Source: Saturnia japonica | Taxonomy: Eukaryota; Arthropoda; Insecta; Lepidoptera; Saturniidae | Assembly (NCBI GenBank): GCA_033032175.1 | Contig: CM065311.1 | Coordinates: forward strand, 8,177,190 to 8,241,189 | Length of the DNA stretch: 64,000 bases | Direction of reading: 5' to 3' | In this document: positions 1 through 12,200 of the stretch, piece by piece | Position numbering within the stretch: position 1 is the stretch's first letter | How the letters are laid out: the number at the start of each line of letters is the position of its first letter | Made by a program: the position numbers and the translations under genes | The notes under the pieces: model-generated | Seen by the model: the letters and a program-made list of their open reading frames with translations, nothing else | The model's database searches: none | Told to the model about the DNA's origin: nothing

Positions 1-185
1 TTTGTGTGATGAGCATAATTGTCAATTGTGTGTGCGTTAAATATCTAAGTATCTATGTACTATGTATAGTATAATTTTGTACGTGTGTTTAATATCTGTA
101 GGTATATTATATCAGCTGTTTATTTACCATAATACAAACTTTGCTTGGTTTAGAGTTAAACGGCAATGTGTGTAATTGTGGCTTC
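1..185 (+). repeat. SINE family B, copy 1, cut by the window edge
   Basis: This matches the body of the repeats at 19095-19302 and 24345-24571: a 'CATAATTGTCA' block, then 'ATATCAGCTGTTTA', then a 'TTTAGAGTTAAACGGC' tail. The tRNA-like head would lie before base 1. The family is defined only by comparing copies inside this window. Confidence 0.6.
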
Positions 186-904
186 ATATTTAAATTTTTA
201 GTTTATTGTCTAATTTATAGTTTATTTTATGTTTTATAGTATTCTTGCGTCTCTATATTCTTATAGAGTATTAATTAAAATATCGATAATATGTTTTTTT
301 TTAAAGCAAAATAAAAAAAAAACTAGTTTTTCATTCATGAATTAAGTGCATTTACTAATACATATACTTATATTTGTCTATTTTACTGAAAATATAGAGC
401 TTATCAATTAAATTATTTTTAGAAAACCAGTTATTTATTCCAATAGTTAGTATCTTAGAATAATCATTATAACCTAATAAGTTATGATAAATAGATACTT
501 ACCTATATAAAGATGGTGAAGAAACACCTGTTAAATTATTTAAATATCATCGCAGCTGACAAGCTACAGACCTCGAGGGTACGCTTAAGCGTATGCTGAT
601 ATTTCTCCAGTTTATCCACAAAATTACAGCAGTTAATGTCAAGTGTGTAATCTCACTAATATATTCATAACTAAAAGGCTTCGCCGTGGAGGCCATGTTC
701 GGCTATATCGGGCCCCGAGGACCGGCGAGCCGCGGCGATGGACTTCGGGTGACCGTTACACTAATCCACTCAAATAATAATTTAACCCAATGTGGATTCA
801 GCTGCATTAGAACATTTACAATTAAATCGAACATTTAAAACTATGGAATTTAAAACCATGCCAATGTCATATTACCAGACTACAATTTGTACTTACCTAA
901 TTAC
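186..904. other. AT-rich non-coding stretch
   Basis: No reading frame, RNA gene or clear repeat is seen. A short GC-richer block at about 670-760 ('GGCTTCGCCGTGGAGGCC' and following) stands out and may be a fragment of an interspersed repeat. Confidence 0.4.
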
Positions 905-1175
905 TGTAACATAACATAACATACCATCACGCCTGTATTCCCTGAAGGGTTAGGCAGAGGTGTATTATTGTACACCCACATTTCGCCGAGTATGTTTTTA
1001 GGTCCCGTGTAATAGGGGGCGAACCTATTGCCATTAATCGGGCACGAAGCCAAACTCCGAGCTGCTACTGAGAATTTCATAGGAAAAACCCAATAACACT
1101 TTGATCGACCCGAGAATCGAACCCAGGACCTCGATCATAGCAGTCGCGCTTACGACCACTAGGTTAACGAGGTGG
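905..1175 (-). repeat. SINE family C, copy 1
   Basis: Read on the minus strand it starts with a tRNA-like head: box A-like 'TAACCTAGTGGTCGTAAG', then box B-like 'GGGTTCGATTCTCGG'. The body contains 'CCTATGAAATTCTCAG' and 'GTTCGCCCCCTATTAC', and it ends in a short ATGTT-type repeat. The same body recurs in plus orientation at 26393-27000. The two boxes form an internal RNA polymerase III promoter, as in tRNA-derived SINEs. Confidence 0.75.
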
Positions 1176-2494
1176 TTAAATTAGGCAGGCTAATTACGAT
1201 ACAACAATATAAAATAATTTGTGTGTACTTATGTAATTAATACTTAAGGAGTTGTAAGTATTCCGAGTGTTTACAACATGAAGTTAAAAATAAAATTATG
1301 TAAAATGAATTCACATTATTATGAAGTGTGATAAGTATAATATGAACTATGTTATATTTGTGTAGGTATCAGTGTGCTCGGAGAGAGCCCAACAACATGA
1401 AGTTCTTCAAACATAGCGTGAAGAGACATTTGAGCAAGCCGGCCGCGGCATGAAAGGATTGTAGATCCCTCGGTGGTTGCCAATGTTGTTGGATTGCACT
1501 GTGCTTACCTACAGTGTCGTTAAAAAAAAAATTATCATTAATGGCTAAAATCATTAAAATGAATTCACATTATTATAATTGATAGTAAACTTTACCATGT
1601 TACGATGCGCGCGCGGCTCTCAATTTATTCTAAACGCGCCAAGAGAAATATAACTTCAATAAGCAAGGAAAGAAGCCGTACGTACACAAGACCGATGGAA
1701 AGTATCTGTATAAGTGCATTGTGCTAAGTAAAGTTTAGTGAAGCATAAAGGGGTTTGGGGGGTGCGAGGGGCACCCGACGTCCATTGGCCGCGCCCACAC
1801 CTGTGGGTGGAACGAGGAAAATCCAAAGACAGTTTTTCTCAAAGCGTCGTATCAAATTTGAAAAGCTTTTAGCATTATTCTCCTGTCACACGGTTCATTA
1901 TCCATGCCATATTTGTATGTGTTTTATTTTTACCTGTCAAAAGTATCGACGATTGATCGCGAACAATGGGGAATTCATGAACCCGCTTTGATTTTTTTTA
2001 CTTAATACGAGTACATAATAGAAGTTGGGAATATTTTCAGCAATAACTGGGTATTTTTGTAGATATTGCTTTTTGTCATAACATCGTTGTGATTTTGAGG
2101 TCAACTATCATTGTGGTATGATCGGTCATTCGAGTGTATTATACACAGTTCTTATATTAGGTAATGTAGCTGCACTTAAGAACTAGTCGCCCACTACAAT
2201 ATAGGTTTAGCGAGTTATCATCTTTGGTCACAGTATCAGGGGAGATTATGGTCAAACACAACCTTTTTTACTGTTTCCCCAATTTAAACAAATAAATATA
2301 TATATATACAGTTTGTTAGCATGCTACTTAATGTTAATTATAAAATACATAACTAAATTACATTACAAACGTTTGCATAACAATAAATATCTCTAAAGAG
2401 ATTCATACCCGAACTGGAGGAATGGAAACTAAGTTTGTTAGAGTGTTGGTTATATAATAAAGAAAAATGAACAGGTCATTTTTTAATATATATT
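1176..2494. other. Upstream non-coding stretch
   Basis: AT-rich sequence 5' of the zinc-finger gene. GC-richer patches occur at about 1590-1640 and 1755-1830. Short open frames here have no recognisable content. A TA microsatellite lies near 2296. Confidence 0.35.
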
Positions 2495-2509
2495 ATGTTA
2501 AGAAAAGAG

Positions 2510-2950
2510 TGGGTGCAAGTAGGAGGTGATCGGGTCGAGTGGGCGGGGCAGACAGGCGGGGCGGGGCGCAGGGTGCCGCGACGGGCGCCACGACTCGCCC
2601 ACCCGACCTCAGGGCTCAGCGCCACTGTGCCACTGCGCCACTGCTTCACAGTCTCGCTGCATACGCCACTCTTAGTGCGCGTGTCGTTGCATCATATTAT
2701 TAAAACACCGCTACTGTGGCCCAAGCCCGACTTCAATAAAAACCTACACTAACGGTTATCGCGGCGACCGGTCCGACAACTCCAAAATTAACACCACCTG
2801 TAACGAGGAAACAAAGGTGCGTGCAATAAATGATTGTCATTAATTAAGCGGTTCGGCAGCGGGCACCCAAATAATTGCCGTGAAGGAAGCGTACGAAGCG
2901 CGCAGCCCGCGACAGGCGCCCCCTTCAATTAGTGGCACCTGTCGAACACG
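2510..2950 (+). promoter_or_regulatory. GC-rich putative promoter / 5' UTR of the zinc-finger gene
   Basis: A block rich in G+C and CpG ('GGGCGGGGCAGACAGGCGGG' and following) stands out from the AT-rich surroundings. It lies 200-600 bases before the first coding ATG of the Oaz-like gene. No clear TATA box is seen. A CpG-rich start region is plausible, but the transcription start cannot be placed. Confidence 0.35.
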
Positions 2951-3130
2951 CGTCGCGCGTTAATTTGCACTTGCAGTAAATGATTTCGCAAAAAAATCCA
3001 AATTAAAATGTAACCGATACACCTGCGACGATCACCGGCCGACGAGAAACACTCCAACAGTAGGACCTTGCTGGAAATGACATATCGCCAGAAATTGCAA
3101 GAATAAGATTGTGGCAAACGACCTCGCGAT

Positions 3131-3233
3131 ATGATCATGCTATTCAAGGGTAACAGTAGTAGATTGGAGCATTTAATAGAGAAAATTCAGGCCAACAAAG
3201 AAAATCACGACGTCACATCAGAAGACATAAAAG
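3131..3233 (+). CDS. Oaz: Oaz exon 1 (start codon exon)
   Basis: Encodes the N-terminal 34 residues plus one base, including '[18 protein letters not shown]' and ending ...EDIK. The donor is AAG|GTGAGA. It contains no finger. The leftover G joins AG at 15409 to make Glu, in phase with exon 2. Confidence 0.85.
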
Positions 3234-6200
3234 GTGAGATTTTATTTGATATTTTAGATTCTAAAACCCCTTTTCAATTTTTTTTTATATTCAGTTTTTA
3301 ACGATATGTTAAAATACTTTGTAGTAAAATAAACAGAGGTTGTAAATATTATCCAATGAAATACCTGTTTTTTATATTGTATGTATACCCGCCTAATGTT
3401 TTCTGAACGAAATTTTATTATTAATAAAAATATATTATGCTCTCAATTCGTTAACGAAAACCGAATTGGTATTGGCAATTAAAATTTCGAGCGTCTATCG
3501 GAGCTATAAATGGACAAAATATGTGCACATGTTTGTTGTGTATGGTATGTACTCATAGAGTAATGTAGTTGTAAAAATAAGTATTATAATTTATCGTCAT
3601 AAAAAGGAACTCTTCATGTTTGTAAAATCAAGTCTTTCCTGGTTATAATAACAAAGAATTATTAGTTCTTGAATAGGTACCTACTCGTTGTAAGCTTAAA
3701 GTGACCATATTCGGATTCTTCATAAGTTTTCGAAACAAGATATTTATTTCAGACAATATGACACGAAAAGGGATGAGAAAGAGGAAAAGTTATTTAATGA
3801 AATTCTAAACTATTCACTGTTAAAAATTTCAATGGTAATTTTACAAAAACATATTGGAAAGTAATAGGCAAAACATTTAACCAAAATTTAAATCGGGTAT
3901 TATAATAATGAAAAACTTTTTTCTGTGTATTTGTTATATATTATTATTACAAATTACGAAATAAGTATAGAAATATTACCAAACATTGTATTAAAGTTAG
4001 CTTACCAATCGTAGGTTTAGGTATATAACACACACTTTTATTAGTACATGTTTCGTTTGTATCATTTGGCGACATCACGGTCCTGATATTTTGATACACG
4101 ATGTACCAGTTCCACTTACCCTTTTTCCATGTTACGTTGCCTTTCACGGTAGGTTAAAAAGAAGCCTCGATATCGATACCATTAAAACTGCAATGTAATA
4201 AGTATTTTTAAAATCAAAATTGTGAAAATTAAAAAAAGATTTTTAAACATTCAGTTACTATTTTGTAATTATAATCATAATATTATTTTTTTATTTTACA
4301 CAGAATTGTAGTTGTCCAATACCAAATTAATTATAATATATTAATTAAATTATATTGAAATATTTAGTGACAATAATGTATGGAACTAAAAATACGTAGG
4401 TAGGTAGGTATTAATTTAGAATTTAATGTGTAGGTATTTGTAATTAACAAATTTACATTTTTGTGTTCGAATTCTGATATGATTTTTATCATATGAGCTA
4501 TCATTGACATCTAAATAAACTAAAAATACGTAGGTAGGTAGGTATTAATTTAGAATTTAATGTGTAGGTATTTGTAATTAACAAATTTACATTTTTGTGT
4601 TCGAATTCTGATATGATTTTTATCATATGAGCTATCATTGACATCTAAATAATGTAAAATTACTATAAGTACTGGATGCTATCCAAATCACCGCCAGAAG
4701 GAAAAGTACCAAGAAGGCTGGCCACATTACCTCGTTGTATAGCAATGCTTATTCGTTGACCGAGGTAATAGCTAACGCTCTGGTCTCGAGATGTTTCGAT
4801 CAGTCGACTTGTGAGTTCTTTAAAGGGGCTGCGTTCACTTGGTCCCCGTGGACCTAGGGTGTCGACTCCAAAGGGCACAAATATGTAGCCCCTACCAAGG
4901 GATGCATACTTGCGCTGCTTGAGGTCCTCTGCTGAGGCAACTGCTGCGCCAGCCTTTGAAGAAGTAGCTGGAATATGGGACGGTGCCAAAGTATCTACGC
5001 ACGTGGCATCCCATACTAAGGGCCGACCCATCGTCCAAGGCATATGAGTGTCATATCGTCGGGTCTTTTGCCATCGTCACGCACTAAACCGACTGGTTCC
5101 AAGGTTGCTGGCACATTGACACTGGCAAAAACCCGACGAAAATTTGCAACTTTTGGAAACATCGTAATAGAGAAAGTTTGTTACGAGCTCTTAACAACTT
5201 GTGGCAGGAATTATGAACATTTAATATTATTGCAATTTGAAAACACATAAACACTGTTGTGGCCTTCTTTTTCTAGTTGAACCAGCGAATCTTAAGAGCT
5301 ATAATACCAAACAATTAAGCATACTACGCATCCAGATACCTATGAATAGAGAATATTTAATAGCGTAGGATTATAATACATTACTGTGAACCTGTAAACA
5401 AACAGCCTGCTTGATATTATTATTTCCACCTTAATCCATGTACGAGAGTCGTTCAATTTAATGATTGTAATGTAATAAATTCAAGTAATGATTAAGTAAT
5501 AAAGTGGATAATTTAACAATTTCAATAAATAATTACACTAACTAAGAGTATAAATAGATAATTTCCCATTATTATAACCGTTAGTTCTCCAATAATCCAA
5601 GAAAGTGGAACAGCGTGCTATGATTAAATTCCTAACAAAACGAGGAAAAAGTCAAAATATCATTTATGAAAAAATTGTGGCTACGATTCTTCACGAATAA
5701 AGCTTAAACTATTAGCAAAAATGACCACCATGATCACGATTATCTTCACTACAAAAGTCAGTGCAAGGCGTGTGCCACAAATGCTCACGCGACGCTTCAG
5801 AAACAAGTGCGAGTCGATTGCTGTGTACAACTTTTCGAGCTCTATGGCGAAAATTTAAAGAGTATTTTCGGCCGTATTGATACTGGAAATGAAACGAAAA
5901 TGAATTGTAATGTAGGTAGGTATGTCAAATGCACGTTAGTCCATTAGTTTTTCTACCATCGATATGAAAATGAATGTTTCTTTGACTCCTATGCGTTTTA
6001 TACTATTCTTCCGAATGCTATAAAACTTTGGGTAAATTATTTTGAACACGCCCGTGAAGGTTCCTGAATTAGTACAACTGTTTTACGATAGGTCGTTTCA
6101 CTTCCAAGACAATGAAAAGAAGTCACGACTAAAAGCAACTTGGCAAATAAGCTTTAATACCTACAGTTTCATTAATATTCATATTTGCAAATTATGAAAT

Positions 6201-9200
6201 TTCCAATTTCTCTGATTCATGTTTATAGTCATAGACTGTTATTTTATTTATTATTTTAATATTTGAAGAAAACTTTCAGCTAAGTACATATTTAAGTTAT
6301 ATATATAAATTAATGAAGGCCATTTACAAGTTCTCACATATATGTATATGAATAAAAAATAAAGAATAAAGTAGACGGAAGAACATAAAAATATTAGAAA
6401 AAGAAATTAGAATTTAGAAGACCTTTCAACTTCTGCACAGTTGTATCAAATAAATCAACGTTTAAATCATTAACCAATTTATACATACTGCTGCTCACTC
6501 GAATGCAATAGGAATTTTGTCTGTAAGTAGTCCCAACAATAGGATTATAAAATATGTTAGAACTTCTAAAAGATGCTGCTGGTACGCGTAGGTTAATTTT
6601 GCTCAGTATCGCCGAACAGTCAATTAGTCCATTGAGTATGCCATCAGCTATTTCTCTCCGTGTATAGAGTGGGAGCATATGAAATTTTTTACAGCGCGAT
6701 GTGTAATCTCGTATGATTATTTCAGATTTAAACTGTAGGTAACGAAGAAACCGCTTTTGTATTTTCAACTAGCTATCGGTACCGATGACAAAAACATGAA
6801 GATAATTTTGGTAACAAGTCATTAATAATTTTTATTATGTAAAATTTATATAGTACCTATGTAAATATAAAGCAATTTTGTTTTGAAGCAATGATGGCTC
6901 AGTTGGTAGCGTGTACGGACTCCGCGTCGATCGACGTGAGTTCGAATTCCTGCAATGAGTCTGAGCTTTCGGCGAAGGAAAACATCGTGATGAAATTACA
7001 GCATGGTGGTAGGGCTTTTTCTAATGCTCACCTAGCTAGCTACCAAAAATCTGTCGCCAAACACCTATACCTAGGTGTATTCCGGCAGCTGCACCTGAGA
7101 GCTACTCTTCCATTAGGTTTAGCGTGCTACCGTCTAGGGGCACATCGTCACTTAAGATCAGGTGACATTGTAGCCACAAAGTTAAAACTTAACGAAAAAA
7201 AAAAAAAAAAATTATGTTTGGTGCAGTGCAGGTACATACTTCCTTTTTAACATTAAAATACGAAAACAAGAGAAACATTTATCAATAATCAACCATATTA
7301 AATTTAGGATATGTAAACAGTATTACTAACGGTAGCAAAAAAAACAAAATAACAATTGATATTTTGATAATGCAGTCAGGTAAGCTAAATTACACAAAAT
7401 ACAAGATCACATAGTTATCTGTGTATTATAATATCTTTACTCAGAGAATTGCTTGAGACGCGATTTAAGGAAAACCGGCAGGAGGTAACAGCAAACTTGT
7501 AACACACAATTAGTAAATATAACAAGAAATATATCAAATAATTGATATTCGAGATATCTTTTATTATGTCCTAATCTACGTAGAACTGACTAGGTTTCCG
7601 CCCACGGCTTCGTTTACGTAGACTATAAGTTTTGTACTTTTTTAATCCCTTTCTACCTTTATGGGTTAATTTTGAAAAATATCGATATAATGTTTTATTT
7701 ATTTTATCGATGAGCAATTAATACCTATTAAGTTTCAAATAAATCCGAGCTGAATAATATCATGGCCCATACAAATTTTGGTACCTACTTTTTTCTATTC
7801 TCTGTAGTTAGGTTGGAACAAAATCCAAAACAACCAATCTAGTCCACCAAATTAAAATGTTATGACGATTAAAAAATAGGGACGAATAGAGATTTTAATA
7901 ATTCTATGAAAAATTTTAAGCAAGGGTTCCAGTTTGGATGAGAATTAGAAGTATACTCAATTGTCTGTTGTTGAGTTAATGTTCGGTGCTGATTGCCGAG
8001 GCGCCGGTTGAGGTGTCGCAGTCGCAGACGTCGCAATTAGGAAGTGCGCTTCCGCCGCCCACCGCTCACGGCGCCACCGTTACCCTAAGAATTGGTCGCA
8101 ATCGAGCATGTAGTCAAGGAGTTACATTAGACAAACTATTTATAACTTTAAATAATAATACAATATTTTTCATTGCATTTTACATCGTGTTTGAGTCCTA
8201 GGCTCAACTAGGCATAGCTCGTTTCTCAAGTACCAATGTCTTCCCCTATCTATCTATATATATAGATATATCAATAAAAATTAAATGTTGTTCGTTGATA
8301 AGCGAATCACTAGAGAAAACTCGGACCGATTTGGCTAATTCTTTTTAAAATGTCTTTAATAGTCCGAATCAATTTTTAAGTAAGTAAAAAACGTTAATTG
8401 CTTTTTACTATTTAGGTTTTTATCAACTCGAATGATGGACATGCTTAATTCTTTTTTGTTTTATTCGTTATGGTCTTGGAAAAGTTTTAAAGAAAAATAT
8501 TGGGATAGGTGGCGCCGTGATCGAGTAATGGCTATTGGAAAGGGCAGAACAACGTCTGCTGAGTCATCTATTTATAATTGTAAATTCATAATGTTATGTT
8601 TATATTATTTATATATATATTTTTTTAGTTTATAGTTCTTGCTAGCATTAGTAATAGGTATAGGTTATAATGGGACTGGCATGTCCTTAGGGACAAAAGC
8701 CCCTAAAAAAAAATGTTATGTTTCGTATGTTTATATAGAACACAAAAAAAAACGACTTAAGCATGAGTAGGAAAGATGGATACTGGCTAAATCTTAAAAT
8801 ATTATAAATAAAATATTTATTGTCTCAGTCTAGTTCCTTTTCGGACTATAGTGTCAGGTCTCACGGTAGGTCCTGGACTAGTGTTTTAAACTATCTATAT
8901 AAATAAAATGATTGAGGTTTCCCGTTATGCGTGCATAAAACCTAGTATAAAGCATAAAAACTACTGGATAGATTTTCATCAAACTTTTTTGTTTAACTCG
9001 TAGGATATTTGGTCTTATTTAAAAAAAACCACGATATTTTCATAAACAAAAATTCTGTATTCCACGAGAATGGAGCCGCGGAAACAGCTAGTAATTAATA
9101 AAAATTCCCTTACTTCATTTTAAATAAGAAAAAAGTTCTGACTCCTCGCCCGGTTGCAATCGCTATTAATTACGACTCCTTTCACCTCGGCACCGACGAG

Positions 9201-12200
9201 ACGAGATGCGACGCGATACATACATACCATTTACGGCAAACGTCCCGGCTGTCTCTATTTTACCGGTACAAGATTGGCGATCATTAGAATTTGGCATTTA
9301 TAGTGTTACATACAGAAATATATATTTTTTCCTGATATCGTAATCGTGTGTAATTTTTTTAATACTGAAAGTTGTCGAAAGTTTTTTTGAATTGAATAAA
9401 TTAAAATTAACAATATTTTTTTCATTTATTTTTTTATTTTCCGTTAATATTATTATTACGATGAGTATCTATTTATAAAATTTTATAATTTAAATTTGTG
9501 AAAAATAAATATTTGTGTCATGACTGTCTAAAGCAGATTTGTTCAAACAACCAATCATGATCAACCAGTCGATCGGGAGAGCTTTCCAAGTCAAACGCAG
9601 GAATTACCAAAAAGGATAAAATAGGTGGTACCTTGAAAGTTTTGAGTCGGCTAATTAGATCTAAGCCACTTATCCAAAATGAGGTTGCAGATAATTTTCC
9701 AAATTCTGGTCTTTTATATTTGACTACAAAAATTTCTGTCCATGAAAAAAATAGCTGATCAGTTATCACAATTGTTCGTATGTACTTGATTTGTGCAAGT
9801 CAACATTTTCAGAAATGTAATAATGAAATCTAAATATTACAATGGTCTAAACGAAAGTCTCTCATCTTGCTTATGGTAATCAGTAATTACATGTCGTCCT
9901 ATAAAACTTACGCTGGTGATATGCATCAACATCCTGAGAAAAAGTATAAATTCGCGAGTTCACAATTTTCTTTTGAAGCTATTTAATTCTAAAGTGTAGT
10001 AAAAGTCATTTCATAAATATTATGTATTTTTGTTTCATAATAGTAGGTCGCCAGTCAATCATTTAGTACCTAAATATTTTGTGGTACATCGCCGACATCA
10101 TAAGTTTGAGCATCCCTGGTCTTAAGTAACGAGAACATAGTGAGAAAAATTAAGGGATATGCAAATTACTCTTCATTTATTTTAGTAAGTTAAACACATT
10201 ATAAAAATGTATCCAGAAAAAATATTTCAATACAAAGTTAATTTCCTGAATGTCCCATTTGAGTGACTGGTACAGTGGCCATTACGTGAGGGAATTACAC
10301 GCGTCCGGGGCGTAAAGTATGCAGACTGATTGATACAAATAGTTTCCCTTATAAAATAGGGAAAGAAAACAACTTTCGAGATTCCTTACTACACAATACC
10401 AACATTCGGGCACCGAATTTTGTAAGTATAATACAAGGTGTCCAGAAAGGGTATCGGGTATTTGTTTTCGCGCCATATTCGAAACGGGGCGTCTAAAGGG
10501 TGCGGGGAGGGGTTCGTGGCGTCCGCCATTTTGTGGAGTTTTAGTCACGATGGAACAGTACTCGGGGACGCATCGCGCATTTTGCGTACGAGCGTATTAA
10601 TCGTAATGGTGATTCAATAGTGACTGCTCAACGTCTCTATCGTGCGGAATATCGTACACGCCACGCGCCAAGTGACGATAGCATTAGGAAATGGATCAGG
10701 ATGTTCGAGAATACAGGTGCGACAGTTAAAATTCAAAACTCTGGTCGTCCTCGTTCAGTTCGCGATGAAGAAACAATTAAAGAAGTTGAGGCGTCGGTTC
10801 GTCAAAATCCGTCTTTATCCATCCGAAAGCGAAGCCAAGCGTTGAACATCAAAAAATCGTCTTTACATTCGATTTTAAAGAAAGACTTACATCTAAAAGC
10901 CTATAAAATTCAATTGGTTCAAGAATTGAAGGATACGGACTATGCTACGGACTGAATTTTGCGAACGAAATGCTGCAGCGATTTAACAACTTTAACAACA
11001 TACTGTTCAGTGACGAAGCAAATTTTCACCTGAATGGTCATGTTAATAAGCAGAATTGTCGGTACTCGGCAGTGGAGAATCCGAGACGAAAGCATGAACG
11101 ACCCCTGCATAGCCCAAAGGTCGTTGTTTGGGCCGCTATGTCTGCTAAAGGCATAATTGGTCCTTATTTTCATGAAGATCAACGAGGCCGAGCAATTAAT
11201 GTGAATAGTGACCGTTATTGCGATATGTTGCGAAATTTTTTGGTCCCAGAGTTGCAGGAGTTTGCAGGTTTCAACTCAAGAACGTGGTTCCAGCAAGATG
11301 GGGCCACTTGCCATACCTCAAATGACTCAATGGAAGTTGTTAACGAATTATTCCCTAATAAAGTCATTTCGCGAAGGGGTAACATCAACTGGCCTCCCAG
11401 AAGCCCCGACCTTAGCCCGCTTGACTATTTTGCATGGGGATACCTTAAAAGTAAGGTTTATCAAAACAATCCGACGAATCTAACCCAGTTAAAGCAAAAC
11501 ATCAGGTCAGAAATGGCAGCAATATCGATGGCTATGTGTCAACGTGTTATCGCCAATCTTCGTTTCCGTTTAGAAGAGTGCCAGCAACGTAACGGTCATC
11601 ATTTGGATAACATCATCTTTTCCAAATAATTCTCCAATTCATATGCTAATAATAAACAATAAACTTTTTTATTGCATATAAATAATTTTTGTTTCATTGA
11701 ACTTACAAATACCCGATACCCTTTCTGGACACCTTGTATATTTGAACTTAATGGTAAATTGGAGAAAACATAGAATCAACCATATATATATATAAATGAC
11801 TGGTCTTCGCAGCGCTTTTGAAACGCCGCGGAAACCAAACATTAATCTATAGTATCAACCTATTAAAAAGTACACTATTAGATATAGATTTTTCATCAGG
11901 AATGAAAAGGAATAGACAGAAGGTTATTCAGTAAAGTATATCCGGTTTAAGACGTATTGGCGATACAAGTACCGCGTAATTTACATTTCTGTAATTTCCC
12001 ACTACATGGTGGTATTATTAGAATATTTCACTAGTTTCCTCACCATGTTTTCCTTTACTAGTCGATTTTTTTATCGTTATAATTATATTTCATTTATTGT
12101 AATTAATTCCATCGCTATGACCTAAACGATTTGACGCACTGAATAATATTTTTAAAAATAAATTAATTAGCGACAACCAATCACTAATCGATGGCTTATA

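Noticed and set aside
2495..2752. 85-codon frame over the GC-rich block upstream of Oaz
   Set aside because: The frame is open because of high GC; the position fits a promoter or 5' UTR better.
6891..7250. 119-codon frame over the SINE
   Set aside because: It starts in the tRNA-like head and ends in the A-tail; other SINE copies do not keep it open.
9518..9769. 83-codon minus-strand frame in intron 1
   Set aside because: No family, no composition bias toward coding and no splice context.
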